A stretch of 12,079 bases of DNA from Pseudomonadota bacterium (GCA_023431055.1 JAEYXX010000151.1:1-12079); one strand, 5' to 3'. Shown: positions 1-9,839, counted from the first letter of the stretch. The notes: generated by a model not told the origin, from the letters alone. Program-made: numbers and translations.

Positions 1-331
1 CTACGGCGCAGCCCACCTGGCTGGAGATGCACAGGCCATCGCGCGGCAGCAGTACGCTTTCCACCATCTGTTTGTCGGCCAGCTCCACCAGCAGGCGTGC
101 CGAGCCATCTGCGCCAGGGTGTTCGGAGCGTAACCGGGCCAGTGCATCCAGCTCGCTGGCTATGGCCGGCAGTGCTTCACGTACCGTCAGGGGCAGGAAG
201 TTCTCGGTTTTCTGATGCTTGGTGCCGGTATCCAACGGCTTGCCCTGCAGCCAGGCACGGGTAATGCGCCCGATATGCTGGGGTTTGGCGCCAAGGTCGG
301 CGAGGCGTTGGTTGAGTTCGGTGAGCTGCAT
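1..331 (-). CDS. RlmN/Cfr-like radical-SAM RNA methyltransferase, N-terminal part only
   Basis: The first 110 residues are visible; the gene continues past the left edge. The protein starts MQLTELNQRLADLGAKPQHI and reaches LCISSQVGCAV. That stretch matches the segment of RlmN-family enzymes just before the radical-SAM CxxxCxxC cluster motif, which lies outside the window. Family members transfer a methyl group from S-adenosylmethionine to an adenine carbon of RNA in the cytoplasm. Pseudomonads carry such a paralogue besides true RlmN (in P. aeruginosa it is named only as a probable RNA methyltransferase), so the target is uncertain and I give no symbol. The ATG at 329-331 lies 15 bases after the stop of the DUF5924 gene, which suggests one transcript and possibly translational coupling, because no clear Shine-Dalgarno sequence is present. 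An upstream ATG at 341-343 (minus) is in another frame. Confidence 0.8.
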   Translation of the reverse strand, partial: MQLTELNQRLADLGAKPQHIGRITRAWLQGKPLDTGTKHQKTENFLPLTVREALPAIASELDALARLRSEHPGADGSARLLVELADKQMVESVLLPRDGLCISSQVGCAV

Positions 332-346
332 GGGGCGCGCATGCTA

Positions 347-1372
347 TCACTTGGCCGTGGCAGCGACCACGTCGAAGCGCAGCACGCCGATCATCTGCCC
401 GGCTTCGGTGACGACTCGCACTTGCCAGCGGCCTTCGGGGGAGGCCGGGAAGTTGAGTTTGTGCGTCCAGGCGCGATAGCCCTCCTTGCGCCCGCCGTTG
501 ATATCCAACGCAATGCGGTCGACTTCCTGACCGTTGTGCTGCCAGACGTGGTAGATGCGCTCGTTGAGGCCACGTGGAGCATTGATCGAGGTGTAGGCGT
601 AGAGCCCGTCATTGAGCAATTGCTCAGGGCTGATCTGCTGCAGGCTCTCGCCTGGCGTGCGCTGCTCGCCGTCGAAGTGATCGCTGATCGCTACCTCGGT
701 CAGCCACAGCGTGGCCGGCGGCACCCAGACTCGCGCCATCCAGCCGGCGCTGGCCATCGCCAGAGGCAGGGCAGCCAGCAACACAATGCGCCGCCAACCA
801 GCGAACCCGATCAAGCCGGGCAGGCTTGGTAGTGCCAGTACCGTGGCAACCGCCAGGGCGATTCGGTAGCTCTGCGGTGTGCTGAGGTGAAAGATGATCG
901 GCAGCGCGGTAAGCAGCACCGTGAACAGCGCCAGGCTGTGAAGGATCAACAGCAGCCAGCGCCGAGGCGCCAGCCAGCGGTAATAGATCGGGTCGGTGAT
1001 CGAGGCCAGTGCGGCGATCGCCAGCAGGCCGCTGAACAGCAACTGGCCACTGTTCCAGGTGGTGGTGATGAAGAAGAACGGCAAGACGAAGAACAGACTT
1101 TCCTGGTGGATCATCTGCGTGCCGTAGCGCAGCAGCGGCAATGGCAGTTCGAAGCCGAAGCGCCGGGCAATTCGTTCGCGCAACAGGTTCTCGAGAATCA
1201 GCCAGACCCAACTGACCAGCAATACCACGCCGAGCACCTTGGCCAGATGCGCCGGGCGGTCGACCAGGAGGAAACTGGCCACGCCCGAGCAGAAACCGAA
1301 CAGGGCGACCAGGCCTGGGTAACGGCGCAGCAGGGCGATCAGCGTGGGGATGCGGTCGAGTACGACTTTCAT
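347..1372 (-). CDS. DUF5924 family membrane protein with C-terminal DUF2914-like domain
   Basis: This 341-residue protein has about seven hydrophobic segments in its first two thirds, at roughly residues 18-37, 43-63, 90-105, 108-128, 138-163, 168-190 and 192-210. A soluble C-terminal part (about 215-341) follows and contains HVWQHNGQEVDRIALDINGG and ends in WQVRVVTEAGQMIGVLRFDV. This resembles DUF2914, a short beta-rich domain found after membrane regions or in secreted proteins. The architecture is that of the DUF5924 family common in Pseudomonas. Its function is unknown. It probably sits in the inner membrane with the C-terminal domain in the periplasm, but that orientation is inferred. 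It is the first gene of a likely two-gene operon with the RlmN-like gene and diverges from the DUF1883 gene across 139 bases. I see no strong ribosome binding site before the ATG; the start is chosen because the hydrophobic N-terminus begins right after it. Confidence 0.82.
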   Translation of the reverse strand: MKVVLDRIPTLIALLRRYPGLVALFGFCSGVASFLLVDRPAHLAKVLGVVLLVSWVWLILENLLRERIARRFGFELPLPLLRYGTQMIHQESLFFVLPFFFITTTWNSGQLLFSGLLAIAALASITDPIYYRWLAPRRWLLLILHSLALFTVLLTALPIIFHLSTPQSYRIALAVATVLALPSLPGLIGFAGWRRIVLLAALPLAMASAGWMARVWVPPATLWLTEVAISDHFDGEQRTPGESLQQISPEQLLNDGLYAYTSINAPRGLNERIYHVWQHNGQEVDRIALDINGGRKEGYRAWTHKLNFPASPEGRWQVRVVTEAGQMIGVLRFDVVAATAK

Positions 1373-1511
1373 GGCAGTAGCAAATGGCAGTGTTGGGCGC
1401 GCATCCTAGGTAGCCCGAGCCTGGGCTGCAAGCGAGTCGTCAGCTGCGCTGGCGATGCCGGGCCGCTTGCGGCACTATTGCGCCCCCGTTTCACCACCGA
1501 GTCCGAAAACG

Positions 1512-1805
1512 ATGAAATTCATCCATCAACGTGAGCATCTGGAAGAGGGCGATCTGGTGGTCATCCAGTGTTCGCAACCCTGCAACATCCGCCTGATGAA
1601 CGATGCCAACTTTCGCGCCTTCAGGAACCGTGGTCGGCACAGTTACCATGGCGGCGCTTTCATCAAGTTCCCGGCAAAGATTCGCGTACCCTCCAGCGGC
1701 TTCTGGAACATCACCCTGGATACCGTCACTCGGCGCGCCGTGAGCATGACGCGTAAACCGCAGATGGAATACAGCATCAAGATCGTTCGCCGCCCGGGCG
1801 CCTGA
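1512..1805 (+). CDS. DUF1883 domain-containing small protein
   Basis: This 97-residue protein begins MKFIHQREHLEEGDLVVIQC and contains CNIRLMNDANFRAFRNRGRH, a YHGGAF stretch and PSSGFWNITLDT. This is the recognisable pattern of DUF1883, a small beta-rich fold. The family has no established function; some members are fused to TIR domains or other signalling domains, but here the domain stands alone. There is no signal peptide, so the protein is presumably cytoplasmic. An in-frame ATG exists 57 bases upstream (1455), but family members start at MKFIH, so I chose 1512. The ribosome binding site is weak, with only GAG-like bases about ten bases upstream. The 28-aa peptide gene follows 86 bases later on the same strand and could share its transcript. 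Confidence 0.85.
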   Translation: MKFIHQREHLEEGDLVVIQCSQPCNIRLMNDANFRAFRNRGRHSYHGGAFIKFPAKIRVPSSGFWNITLDTVTRRAVSMTRKPQMEYSIKIVRRPGA

Positions 1806-1891
1806 TCGATGCTGTCGCAGATGGAAAAAAGCTAAACGCTGACGTTCTCCCTGGGTCACAACTCGTGAACCCCCAAAAAAGGAGCATCAGC

Positions 1892-1978
1892 ATGCTGAAA
1901 TTCATAGGCGGTACCGCCGGTATCATTTTCATCATCGGCCTGATCGTGGTGATCGGGTTGTTCAAACTGATCTTCTAG
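1892..1978 (+). CDS. 28-residue single-span membrane peptide
   Basis: This short reading frame encodes 28 residues, starting MLKFIGGTAGIIFIIGLIVV and ending KLIF. Nearly the whole chain is one hydrophobic helix (about residues 5-24) flanked by single lysines at positions 3 and 25, typical of a small inner-membrane protein. AAAAGGAG at 1877-1884 gives a strong Shine-Dalgarno sequence seven bases before the ATG, which is the main reason to believe it is translated. The gene is too short for most annotation pipelines. It lies between the DUF1883 gene and a perfect palindrome at 1987-2008 that may end its transcript. I recognise no named family, and no partner toxin, antitoxin or antisense RNA is visible. 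Small proteins of this kind often modulate larger membrane complexes, but nothing here identifies a partner. Confidence 0.6.
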   Translation: MLKFIGGTAGIIFIIGLIVVIGLFKLIF

Positions 1979-1986
1979 ACCCATCA

Positions 1987-2008
1987 GCCCCGCTGCATGC
2001 AGCGGGGC
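1987..2008. terminator. Perfect 22-bp GC-rich palindrome between convergent genes
   Basis: The two 11-base halves, GCCCCGCTGCA and its exact reverse complement, meet without a spacer; in RNA they would form a stem with a small loop from the central bases. The palindrome lies 8 bases after the 28-aa peptide gene and 9 bases before the end of the osmE-like gene, the usual place for a bidirectional terminator. Neither side is followed by a good T-run, so termination may be weak or Rho-assisted. A protein binding site is the alternative. Confidence 0.5.
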
Positions 2009-2017
2009 CGACCGCAT

Positions 2018-2353
2018 TCAGAGCCTTTTGCGCTGATTGCCCTGGTGTTGTTCGCAAGTCATGAAGCCCTTGCTGTCGACGCGGCCGTTGACGTCGAAGT
2101 CCACGTAATAGGGCTGCTCCACACCGTCGACGTTCATCACGTAGTTGTTGCAGGTGCCGCCGGTGACGCTATTGCGCACTTCCGAAGAGGGTGGGCCGCC
2201 GAGGGTGCGTACCTGTTCCATGGTCATGCCTTGGTCGACCTGCTTGACCAGAGGTTCGTTGCGAAAGGTCACGTAGTCGACCGGGTTCTCGATGGTCGAG
2301 CAACCGGTCATCACGGCCGCTACGGCCAGTACTGCAAGGCTGTGCTTGTACAT
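2018..2353 (-). CDS. osmE: OsmE-like outer-membrane lipoprotein (SmpA/OmlA domain)
   Basis: This 111-residue protein has a hydrophobic leader and a lipobox ending MTGC, so Cys18 would be the lipidated first residue after signal peptidase II cleavage. The mature part contains QVDQGMTMEQVRTLGGPPSS and GTCNNYVM, the pattern of the SmpA/OmlA (BamE-like) fold as found in E. coli OsmE, including the GxPSSEV and GTC motifs. OsmE is a stationary-phase and osmotically induced lipoprotein of unclear function. Lipoprotein identity is secure; the OsmE name rests on recalled motif similarity rather than an alignment. GGAG lies eight bases before the ATG, a good ribosome binding site. The gene is followed by the 1987-2008 palindrome and stands alone between its neighbours. 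I could not find a convincing stress promoter in the 110-base upstream stretch. Confidence 0.82.
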   Translation of the reverse strand: MYKHSLAVLAVAAVMTGCSTIENPVDYVTFRNEPLVKQVDQGMTMEQVRTLGGPPSSEVRNSVTGGTCNNYVMNVDGVEQPYYVDFDVNGRVDSKGFMTCEQHQGNQRKRL

Positions 2354-2463
2354 GTCATCGCTCCGTCGAATGAGCCGAACTGGCTCGACATGAGTTGGAG
2401 GCGCGTTCAGGTACGGGAGTTCGTGTTTTTCGATGATCGGCGCGAGTCGTCTGCCTACGAATG

Positions 2464-2487
2464 AAAAGAGCCCGCTTTCGCGGGCTC
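2464..2487 (-). terminator. Intrinsic terminator of metH
   Basis: Read on the minus strand, an 8-bp stem GAGCCCGC / GCGGGCTC with a GAAA loop (2468-2487) is followed by TTTT (2467-2464). It begins 8 bases after the metH stop codon at 2495-2497. This is a textbook Rho-independent terminator and separates metH from the osmE-like gene. Confidence 0.9.
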
Positions 2488-2494
2488 GTTTGCA

Positions 2495-6205
<3,711 letters not shown>

Positions 6206-6242
6206 GAGGACTACCTGAGCAAAGCGGGAACAAAGGTGCGCG

Positions 6243-6248
6243 ATGATA
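6243..6248 (-). promoter_or_regulatory. Possible metH promoter -10 element
   Basis: On the minus strand TATCAT matches five of six bases of the sigma-70 -10 consensus and lies about 37 bases before the metH ATG. No good -35 hexamer sits 16-18 bases upstream, as expected for a promoter that depends on an activator. The MetR-like box centred at 6294 would then lie near -58 relative to the predicted start point. Confidence 0.4.
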
Positions 6249-6285
6249 GCAAAGCTGCAGGGTTCTGGAGCGCTCGGGCAGTTTT

Positions 6286-6302
6286 CATGAATTTCATTCA
6301 TG
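6286..6302. promoter_or_regulatory. MetR-like operator in the metH/cti divergent promoter region
   Basis: CATGAAT-TTC-ATTCATG is a perfect inverted repeat with 7-base arms. Its inner part, TGAATTTCATTCA (6288-6300), fits the MetR consensus TGAA-NNWNN-TTCA exactly. MetR is the LysR-type, homocysteine-responsive activator of metE and metH in enteric bacteria. The site is about 83 bases upstream of the metH ATG and about 22 bases upstream of the putative cti -10. The match is seen directly; binding by MetR in this organism is inferred. Confidence 0.6.
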
Positions 6303-6329
6303 TTGCTGGCGTCGCCGTCTCGCTAGAAT
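6301..6329 (+). promoter_or_regulatory. Putative cti promoter
   Basis: TAGAAT at 6324-6329 matches five of six bases of the sigma-70 -10 consensus. It is preceded at 17-base spacing by TGTTGC (6301-6306), a weak -35. The predicted start point lies about 20 bases before the cti ATG. The -35 hexamer abuts the MetR-like repeat ending at 6302, so a bound regulator could affect cti too. Confidence 0.45.
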
Positions 6330-6357
6330 TGCCGACATCGCAATCAAGGACGTGGCC

Positions 6358-8634
6358 ATGCTCAAGCCTGCTGCATTGTTGTTTCTTTCCTTCGCAGCTG
6401 GCCTGGCCCGCGCCGAAGCGATTTCCTACATCGATGACATCCAGCCCATCCTCACCCACAAGTGCGTGGCATGCCACACCTGCTATGACGCGCCGTGCCA
6501 GCTCAATCTCGGCAGTGGCGAAGGCGTGCTGCGGGGTGCCAGCAAGCAATTGGTCTACGACGGCACGCGCAGCAAGGCACAGCCGACCACGCGCCTGTAT
6601 CTGGATGCGCAGGGCGAGGCGACCTGGCGTAAACGCGACTTTCATTCGGTACTCGATGGCGAGAACGGCCAGGCGGCACTGATCAAGCGCATGCTCGAGC
6701 TTGGGCGCAGCCAGCCGCTCGAGCCCAACGCCAAGCTCCCTGACAACCTCGACATCGCCATCACCCGCAGCAACAGCTGCCCGCTGCCGGGCGAGTTCGC
6801 CGCCTATGCGCAGAAGAATCCTCACGGCGGCATGCCGTTCGCGGTGACCGGCCTGAACGATGACGAGTACGCCACCCTGGAACGTTGGCTGGCGCAGGGG
6901 GCGCCCGTCGCCGAACAGGCGCTCAAGCCCAGCGCGGTCGAGTTGCGCCAGGTGGAGCAGTGGGAGACTTTCCTCAATGCCCCCGGCGCGCGGCAGGATC
7001 TGGTCTCGCGCTGGCTGTACGAGCACCTGTTCCTGGCGCATCTGCACTTCGAGGGTGGCGAGCCTGGCCAATTCTTCCAGATGGTGCGCTCGCGTACCCC
7101 CAGCGGCAAAGCCATCGACCCGATTGCCACGCGGCGTCCGAACGATGATCCGGGCTCCGAGTTCTACTACCGTCTGTGGCCGATCCAGGGTGTGATCGTG
7201 CACAAGACGCACATCACCTATCCGCTGAGCGAAGACAAGCTGGCGCGGGTCAAGGCGCTGTTCTTCGCTGAGGACTGGACGTTGGACGCGGTGCCGGGCT
7301 ACGGCGCGCAACGTCGGGCCAACCCGTTCGAAACCTTCGCCGCGATTCCGGCGCAGGCGCGTTATCAGTTCATGCTGGATAACGCCGAATACTTCGTGCG
7401 CACCTTTATTCGCGGCCCGGTATGCCGTGGGCAGATCGCCACCGACGTGATTCGCGACAATTTCTGGGCGCTGTTCCAGGCGCCGGAGCATGACCTCTAC
7501 ATCACCGATGCCGAGTATCGACGCGAGGCCACGCCACTGCTGGCGATGCCCGGCCAGTTCGACGACATTGGCGATCTGCTGGGCCTGTGGCGCAACTATC
7601 GCAACAAGCGCAACGACTACGAGAACCTGCGCAGGAATGCGTACGCCGATGCGCCGCCCGCGGACTGGGAACATATCTGGAGTGGCAACGACAACGCGTT
7701 GTTGTCGATCTTCCGCCAGCACGACAGTGCCTCGGTGCGTAAAGGCCTGCTGGGTGAGATACCGCAGACCCTCTGGTGGCTGGACTATCCGCTGCTGGAG
7801 CGCACCTATTATCAGCTGGTGGTCAATTTCGACGTGTTCGGCAATGTCTCGCATCAGGCGCAGACGCGCCTGTACTTCGACCTGATCCGTAACGGCGCCG
7901 AGGTGAACTTCCTGCGCCTGCTGCCGGCTCGTTCGCGTGAGGCCTACCTGGACGACTGGTACCAGAACAGCGGCAAGCTGAAGATGCTGCTGGACTACAC
8001 CTCGGTCGATCACCGTTCGCCGAGCGCTATCGCGCTGAATGGCAAGGACCCGAAGAAGCAGTTCGCCGAACACTTGCTGCAGCGCTATGACAGGCTGAAT
8101 GCGCGTCCCGATCCGATCAACCGCTGCGCGGGGGCGCACTGTTATCGCGACGGTCTGCCCAAGGAGTTGCAACATGCCGAACAGGCGCTGTCGCGCCTGG
8201 CCAGTCGTCCGGCAGGCGGTTTGCGGGTGATCGATCAACTGCCGGAAGCGACCATGCTGCGAGTCGAGCTGAGCGACGGTTCGCGAGAAATCTACAGCCT
8301 GTTGCGCAACCGCGCGCACAGCAATGTGGCCTTCATGTTGGGTGAGGAGCTGCGTTATCAGCCACGCCTGGACACCCTGACCATCTACCCCGAGGTGCTG
8401 AGCAGCTATCCGAACTTTCTCTTCAACGTCAAAGCCGGGGAGGTGGACGCCTTCGTCAAGCAGATGGAAGGCGTGCGCGACGCAAAATCCTTCGAGCGTA
8501 TCGTCGAGCGCTGGGGCATACGCCGCAGCCATCCCGAGTTCTGGCGCTATTTCCATGATCTGGCCGAGCACATCCGCGAAACCCAACCGCTGGAGGCCGG
8601 GGTGCTGGACATGAATCGCTACCAGAATCTCTAG
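6358..8634 (+). CDS. cti: Periplasmic fatty acid cis/trans isomerase Cti
   Basis: This 758-residue protein starts with a signal peptide (MLKPAALLFLSFAAGLARA, likely cut near residue 19) and carries one c-type haem motif CVACH at residues 36-40, followed by a further Cys pair (Cys42, Cys47). Length and N-terminal layout match Cti of Pseudomonas. This periplasmic cytochrome c-type enzyme converts cis double bonds of membrane phospholipid acyl chains to trans without shifting them. That quickly rigidifies the membrane under solvent, heat or other stress. AAGGA at 6346-6350 is seven bases before the ATG at 6358; a GTG at 6352 is too close to that site, so 6358 is preferred. In P. aeruginosa cti also lies between metH and nfuA. 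Family members are often constitutively expressed with control at the activity level; here the divergent region contains a regulator-like repeat next to the promoter. Confidence 0.95.
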   Translation: MLKPAALLFLSFAAGLARAEAISYIDDIQPILTHKCVACHTCYDAPCQLNLGSGEGVLRGASKQLVYDGTRSKAQPTTRLYLDAQGEATWRKRDFHSVLDGENGQAALIKRMLELGRSQPLEPNAKLPDNLDIAITRSNSCPLPGEFAAYAQKNPHGGMPFAVTGLNDDEYATLERWLAQGAPVAEQALKPSAVELRQVEQWETFLNAPGARQDLVSRWLYEHLFLAHLHFEGGEPGQFFQMVRSRTPSGKAIDPIATRRPNDDPGSEFYYRLWPIQGVIVHKTHITYPLSEDKLARVKALFFAEDWTLDAVPGYGAQRRANPFETFAAIPAQARYQFMLDNAEYFVRTFIRGPVCRGQIATDVIRDNFWALFQAPEHDLYITDAEYRREATPLLAMPGQFDDIGDLLGLWRNYRNKRNDYENLRRNAYADAPPADWEHIWSGNDNALLSIFRQHDSASVRKGLLGEIPQTLWWLDYPLLERTYYQLVVNFDVFGNVSHQAQTRLYFDLIRNGAEVNFLRLLPARSREAYLDDWYQNSGKLKMLLDYTSVDHRSPSAIALNGKDPKKQFAEHLLQRYDRLNARPDPINRCAGAHCYRDGLPKELQHAEQALSRLASRPAGGLRVIDQLPEATMLRVELSDGSREIYSLLRNRAHSNVAFMLGEELRYQPRLDTLTIYPEVLSSYPNFLFNVKAGEVDAFVKQMEGVRDAKSFERIVERWGIRRSHPEFWRYFHDLAEHIRETQPLEAGVLDMNRYQNL

Positions 8635-8693
8635 CAGGTTGTTCCCCTGGCTTTTGCCGACCTTTCTCCCATCGTTGCGGTCGGACCCTGTGG

Positions 8694-8710
8694 CTGCCTG
8701 ATTCAGGCAG
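8694..8710. repeat. 17-bp palindrome upstream of the acyltransferase gene
   Basis: CTGCCTGA-T-TCAGGCAG is a perfect inverted repeat with 8-base arms around a single base. It lies 59 bases after the cti stop and 21 bases before the AAGGAGG ribosome binding site of the next gene. There is no T-run, so it is a poor terminator; it could be an operator or a weak cti terminator. The spacing does not fit a LexA box. A second, looser inverted repeat (CCGACC 8657-8662 with GGTCGG 8679-8684) lies just upstream. Confidence 0.4.
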
Positions 8711-8749
8711 TCGGGTCTCGACTTCAGCTAAAGGAGGAATGGCGGGTTC

Positions 8750-9769
8750 ATGCTGGTTTCAGTGCAGGCTTTACGGGCATTGGCGGCCTGGGTTGTGGTG
8801 TTTCATCACGTCATGCAGGTGTTCTTCAATTTTCAGGCCGACAGCTTCGTCGGTCGGCTGTTCGCCGAGAGGGGGGCGGTTGGCGTCGACATCTTCTTCG
8901 TCATCAGCGGGCTGGTGATCTATCTCTCTACCCAGGGCAAGAGCATCACGCCGTGGCGCTTCATGCTCAATCGTGTGCTGCGCATCGTCCCGGCCTATTG
9001 GCTGTACTCGTTGATCGCGGCACTGATCATCGCCTTCGCCAATCAGGTGATGCCCGTGCAGGAGTTCGACCTGCACCATTTGCTGCTCTCGCTGTTCTTC
9101 ATCCCGGCCGAAAATCCCGGGGGCTTTGGCCTCTATCCAACGCTCAACGTCGGCTGGACGCTGAATTACGAGATGTTCTTCTACCTGCTGTTCGCCCTGG
9201 CCTTCATCGTGACCGAGCGTCTGCGCCTGCTGTTCATCGTCCTGGCCCTGGCCACGTTCAGCCTGCTGGCAAACCAGCCATGGATGAGCGACTTCTATCG
9301 CAACAGCATCGTCTACGAGTTCATCTTCGGCATGCTCCTGGGTGTGGCTTACAAGCGCGGCTGGATTCGCCAGGGTCTGTGGCTGCCGCTGCTGGTCATC
9401 GCGGCTTCGCTGCTGACCATCTACCACTTCGACAACTCCATGCGCCTGCTGCATTGGGGCCTGCCGAGCGCGTTGATCGTCGCCGCCTGTCTCGCCATGG
9501 AGCCCTGGTTCAAGGACAACCGGCTACTGAGCCATCTGGGCGACTGCTCGTATTCGGTCTATCTGCTGCACGTGATCGTCCTCTCCCTGGGCTGGTACCT
9601 GCAGACCCGTCTCGACCTCTCACCTGGCGTCGTGATCGCGGCCTGCATACCGGTGATTGCGGTCGCGGCCTGGGGCAGTTACGAGTTGATCGAAAAGCGT
9701 TTTGTCGTTCATGCCAAAGTCTGGGTCGGGCAGCGAGCAGGGCGAGAAGGGCTGCAGTCGTTATCCTGA
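8750..9769 (+). CDS. Acyltransferase 3 family integral membrane protein
   Basis: This 339-residue protein has about ten hydrophobic segments and the hallmarks of the acyltransferase 3 (OafA/NodX-like) family. These are VQALRALAAWVVVFHH at the N-terminus with the conserved His in the first membrane helix, GAVGVDIFFVISGLVIYLS, the FMLNRVLRIVPAYWLYS arginine motif, and NVGWTLNYEMFFYLLFALAF. Members move acetyl or other acyl groups across the inner membrane onto sugars of O-antigen, exopolysaccharide, peptidoglycan or glucans; the substrate here cannot be told. There is no C-terminal SGNH domain. The ATG at 8750 follows a strong AAGGAGG (8731-8737) with a rather long 12-base gap; an ATG at 8739 is out of frame and too close. 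No polysaccharide biosynthesis genes adjoin it, so it looks like a stand-alone envelope modifier. To my knowledge P. aeruginosa has no gene between cti and nfuA, so this may be a lineage-specific insertion. Confidence 0.9.
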   Translation: MLVSVQALRALAAWVVVFHHVMQVFFNFQADSFVGRLFAERGAVGVDIFFVISGLVIYLSTQGKSITPWRFMLNRVLRIVPAYWLYSLIAALIIAFANQVMPVQEFDLHHLLLSLFFIPAENPGGFGLYPTLNVGWTLNYEMFFYLLFALAFIVTERLRLLFIVLALATFSLLANQPWMSDFYRNSIVYEFIFGMLLGVAYKRGWIRQGLWLPLLVIAASLLTIYHFDNSMRLLHWGLPSALIVAACLAMEPWFKDNRLLSHLGDCSYSVYLLHVIVLSLGWYLQTRLDLSPGVVIAACIPVIAVAAWGSYELIEKRFVVHAKVWVGQRAGREGLQSLS

Positions 9770-9786
9770 GTAAATTAGTAGGACTA
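9762..9786 (+). promoter_or_regulatory. IscR type-1-like operator upstream of nfuA
   Basis: The core CCTGAGTAAATTAGTAGG (9765-9782) matches the central part of the type-1 IscR site, YYGACTRWWWYAGTCRR, at all but two positions (G for C and A for C). The outer ATA/TAT ends are not conserved. It overlaps the acyltransferase stop codon and lies upstream of two -10-like hexamers, TATATT (9785-9790) and TACAAT (9808-9813). IscR is the Fe-S sensing repressor, and nfuA belongs to its regulon in Pseudomonas. The match is seen; binding is inferred. Confidence 0.6.
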
Positions 9787-9807
9787 TATTCAGGTCGTCA
9801 CTTGGCG

Positions 9808-9813
9808 TACAAT
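9808..9813 (+). promoter_or_regulatory. Putative nfuA promoter -10 element
   Basis: TACAAT matches five of six -10 consensus bases and would place the transcript start about 20 bases before the nfuA ATG. At 17-base spacing the -35 position is TATATT (9785-9790), a poor hexamer that touches the IscR-like site. TATATT could itself be an alternative -10. Confidence 0.45.
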
Positions 9814-9839
9814 CCGCCGCATGACCGTGAGGAGTTGCC

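Noticed and set aside
1491..1859. Minus-strand open frame opposite the DUF1883 gene
   Set aside because: The plus-strand frame has a recognisable domain; the minus frame has none and no ribosome binding site.
6206..6301. Longer metH start adding 32 residues
   Set aside because: The extra residues are unlike MetH N-termini, the upstream ATG lies inside the MetR-like repeat, and the predicted metH -10 would fall within the coding sequence.
6206..6357. Cobalamin or SAM riboswitch before metH
   Set aside because: The leader is too short for a cobalamin riboswitch, and I see no B12-box or SAM-riboswitch-like conserved stretch.
6298..8586. 762-codon open frame on the minus strand opposite cti
   Set aside because: Same explanation: it mirrors cti, has no recognisable domain, and would read across the cti signal peptide and the divergent promoter. 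cti itself has a signal peptide, haem motif and good ribosome binding site.
8694..8710. LexA/SOS box in the palindrome
   Set aside because: LexA sites need CTG-N10-CAG with a CTGT...ACAG pattern; here the spacing is N11 and the next bases are C and G.
9762..9786. Type-2 IscR site at the same place
   Set aside because: In the type-2 pattern the right half TA-x-GG is out of register by one base, so the type-1 pattern fits clearly better.
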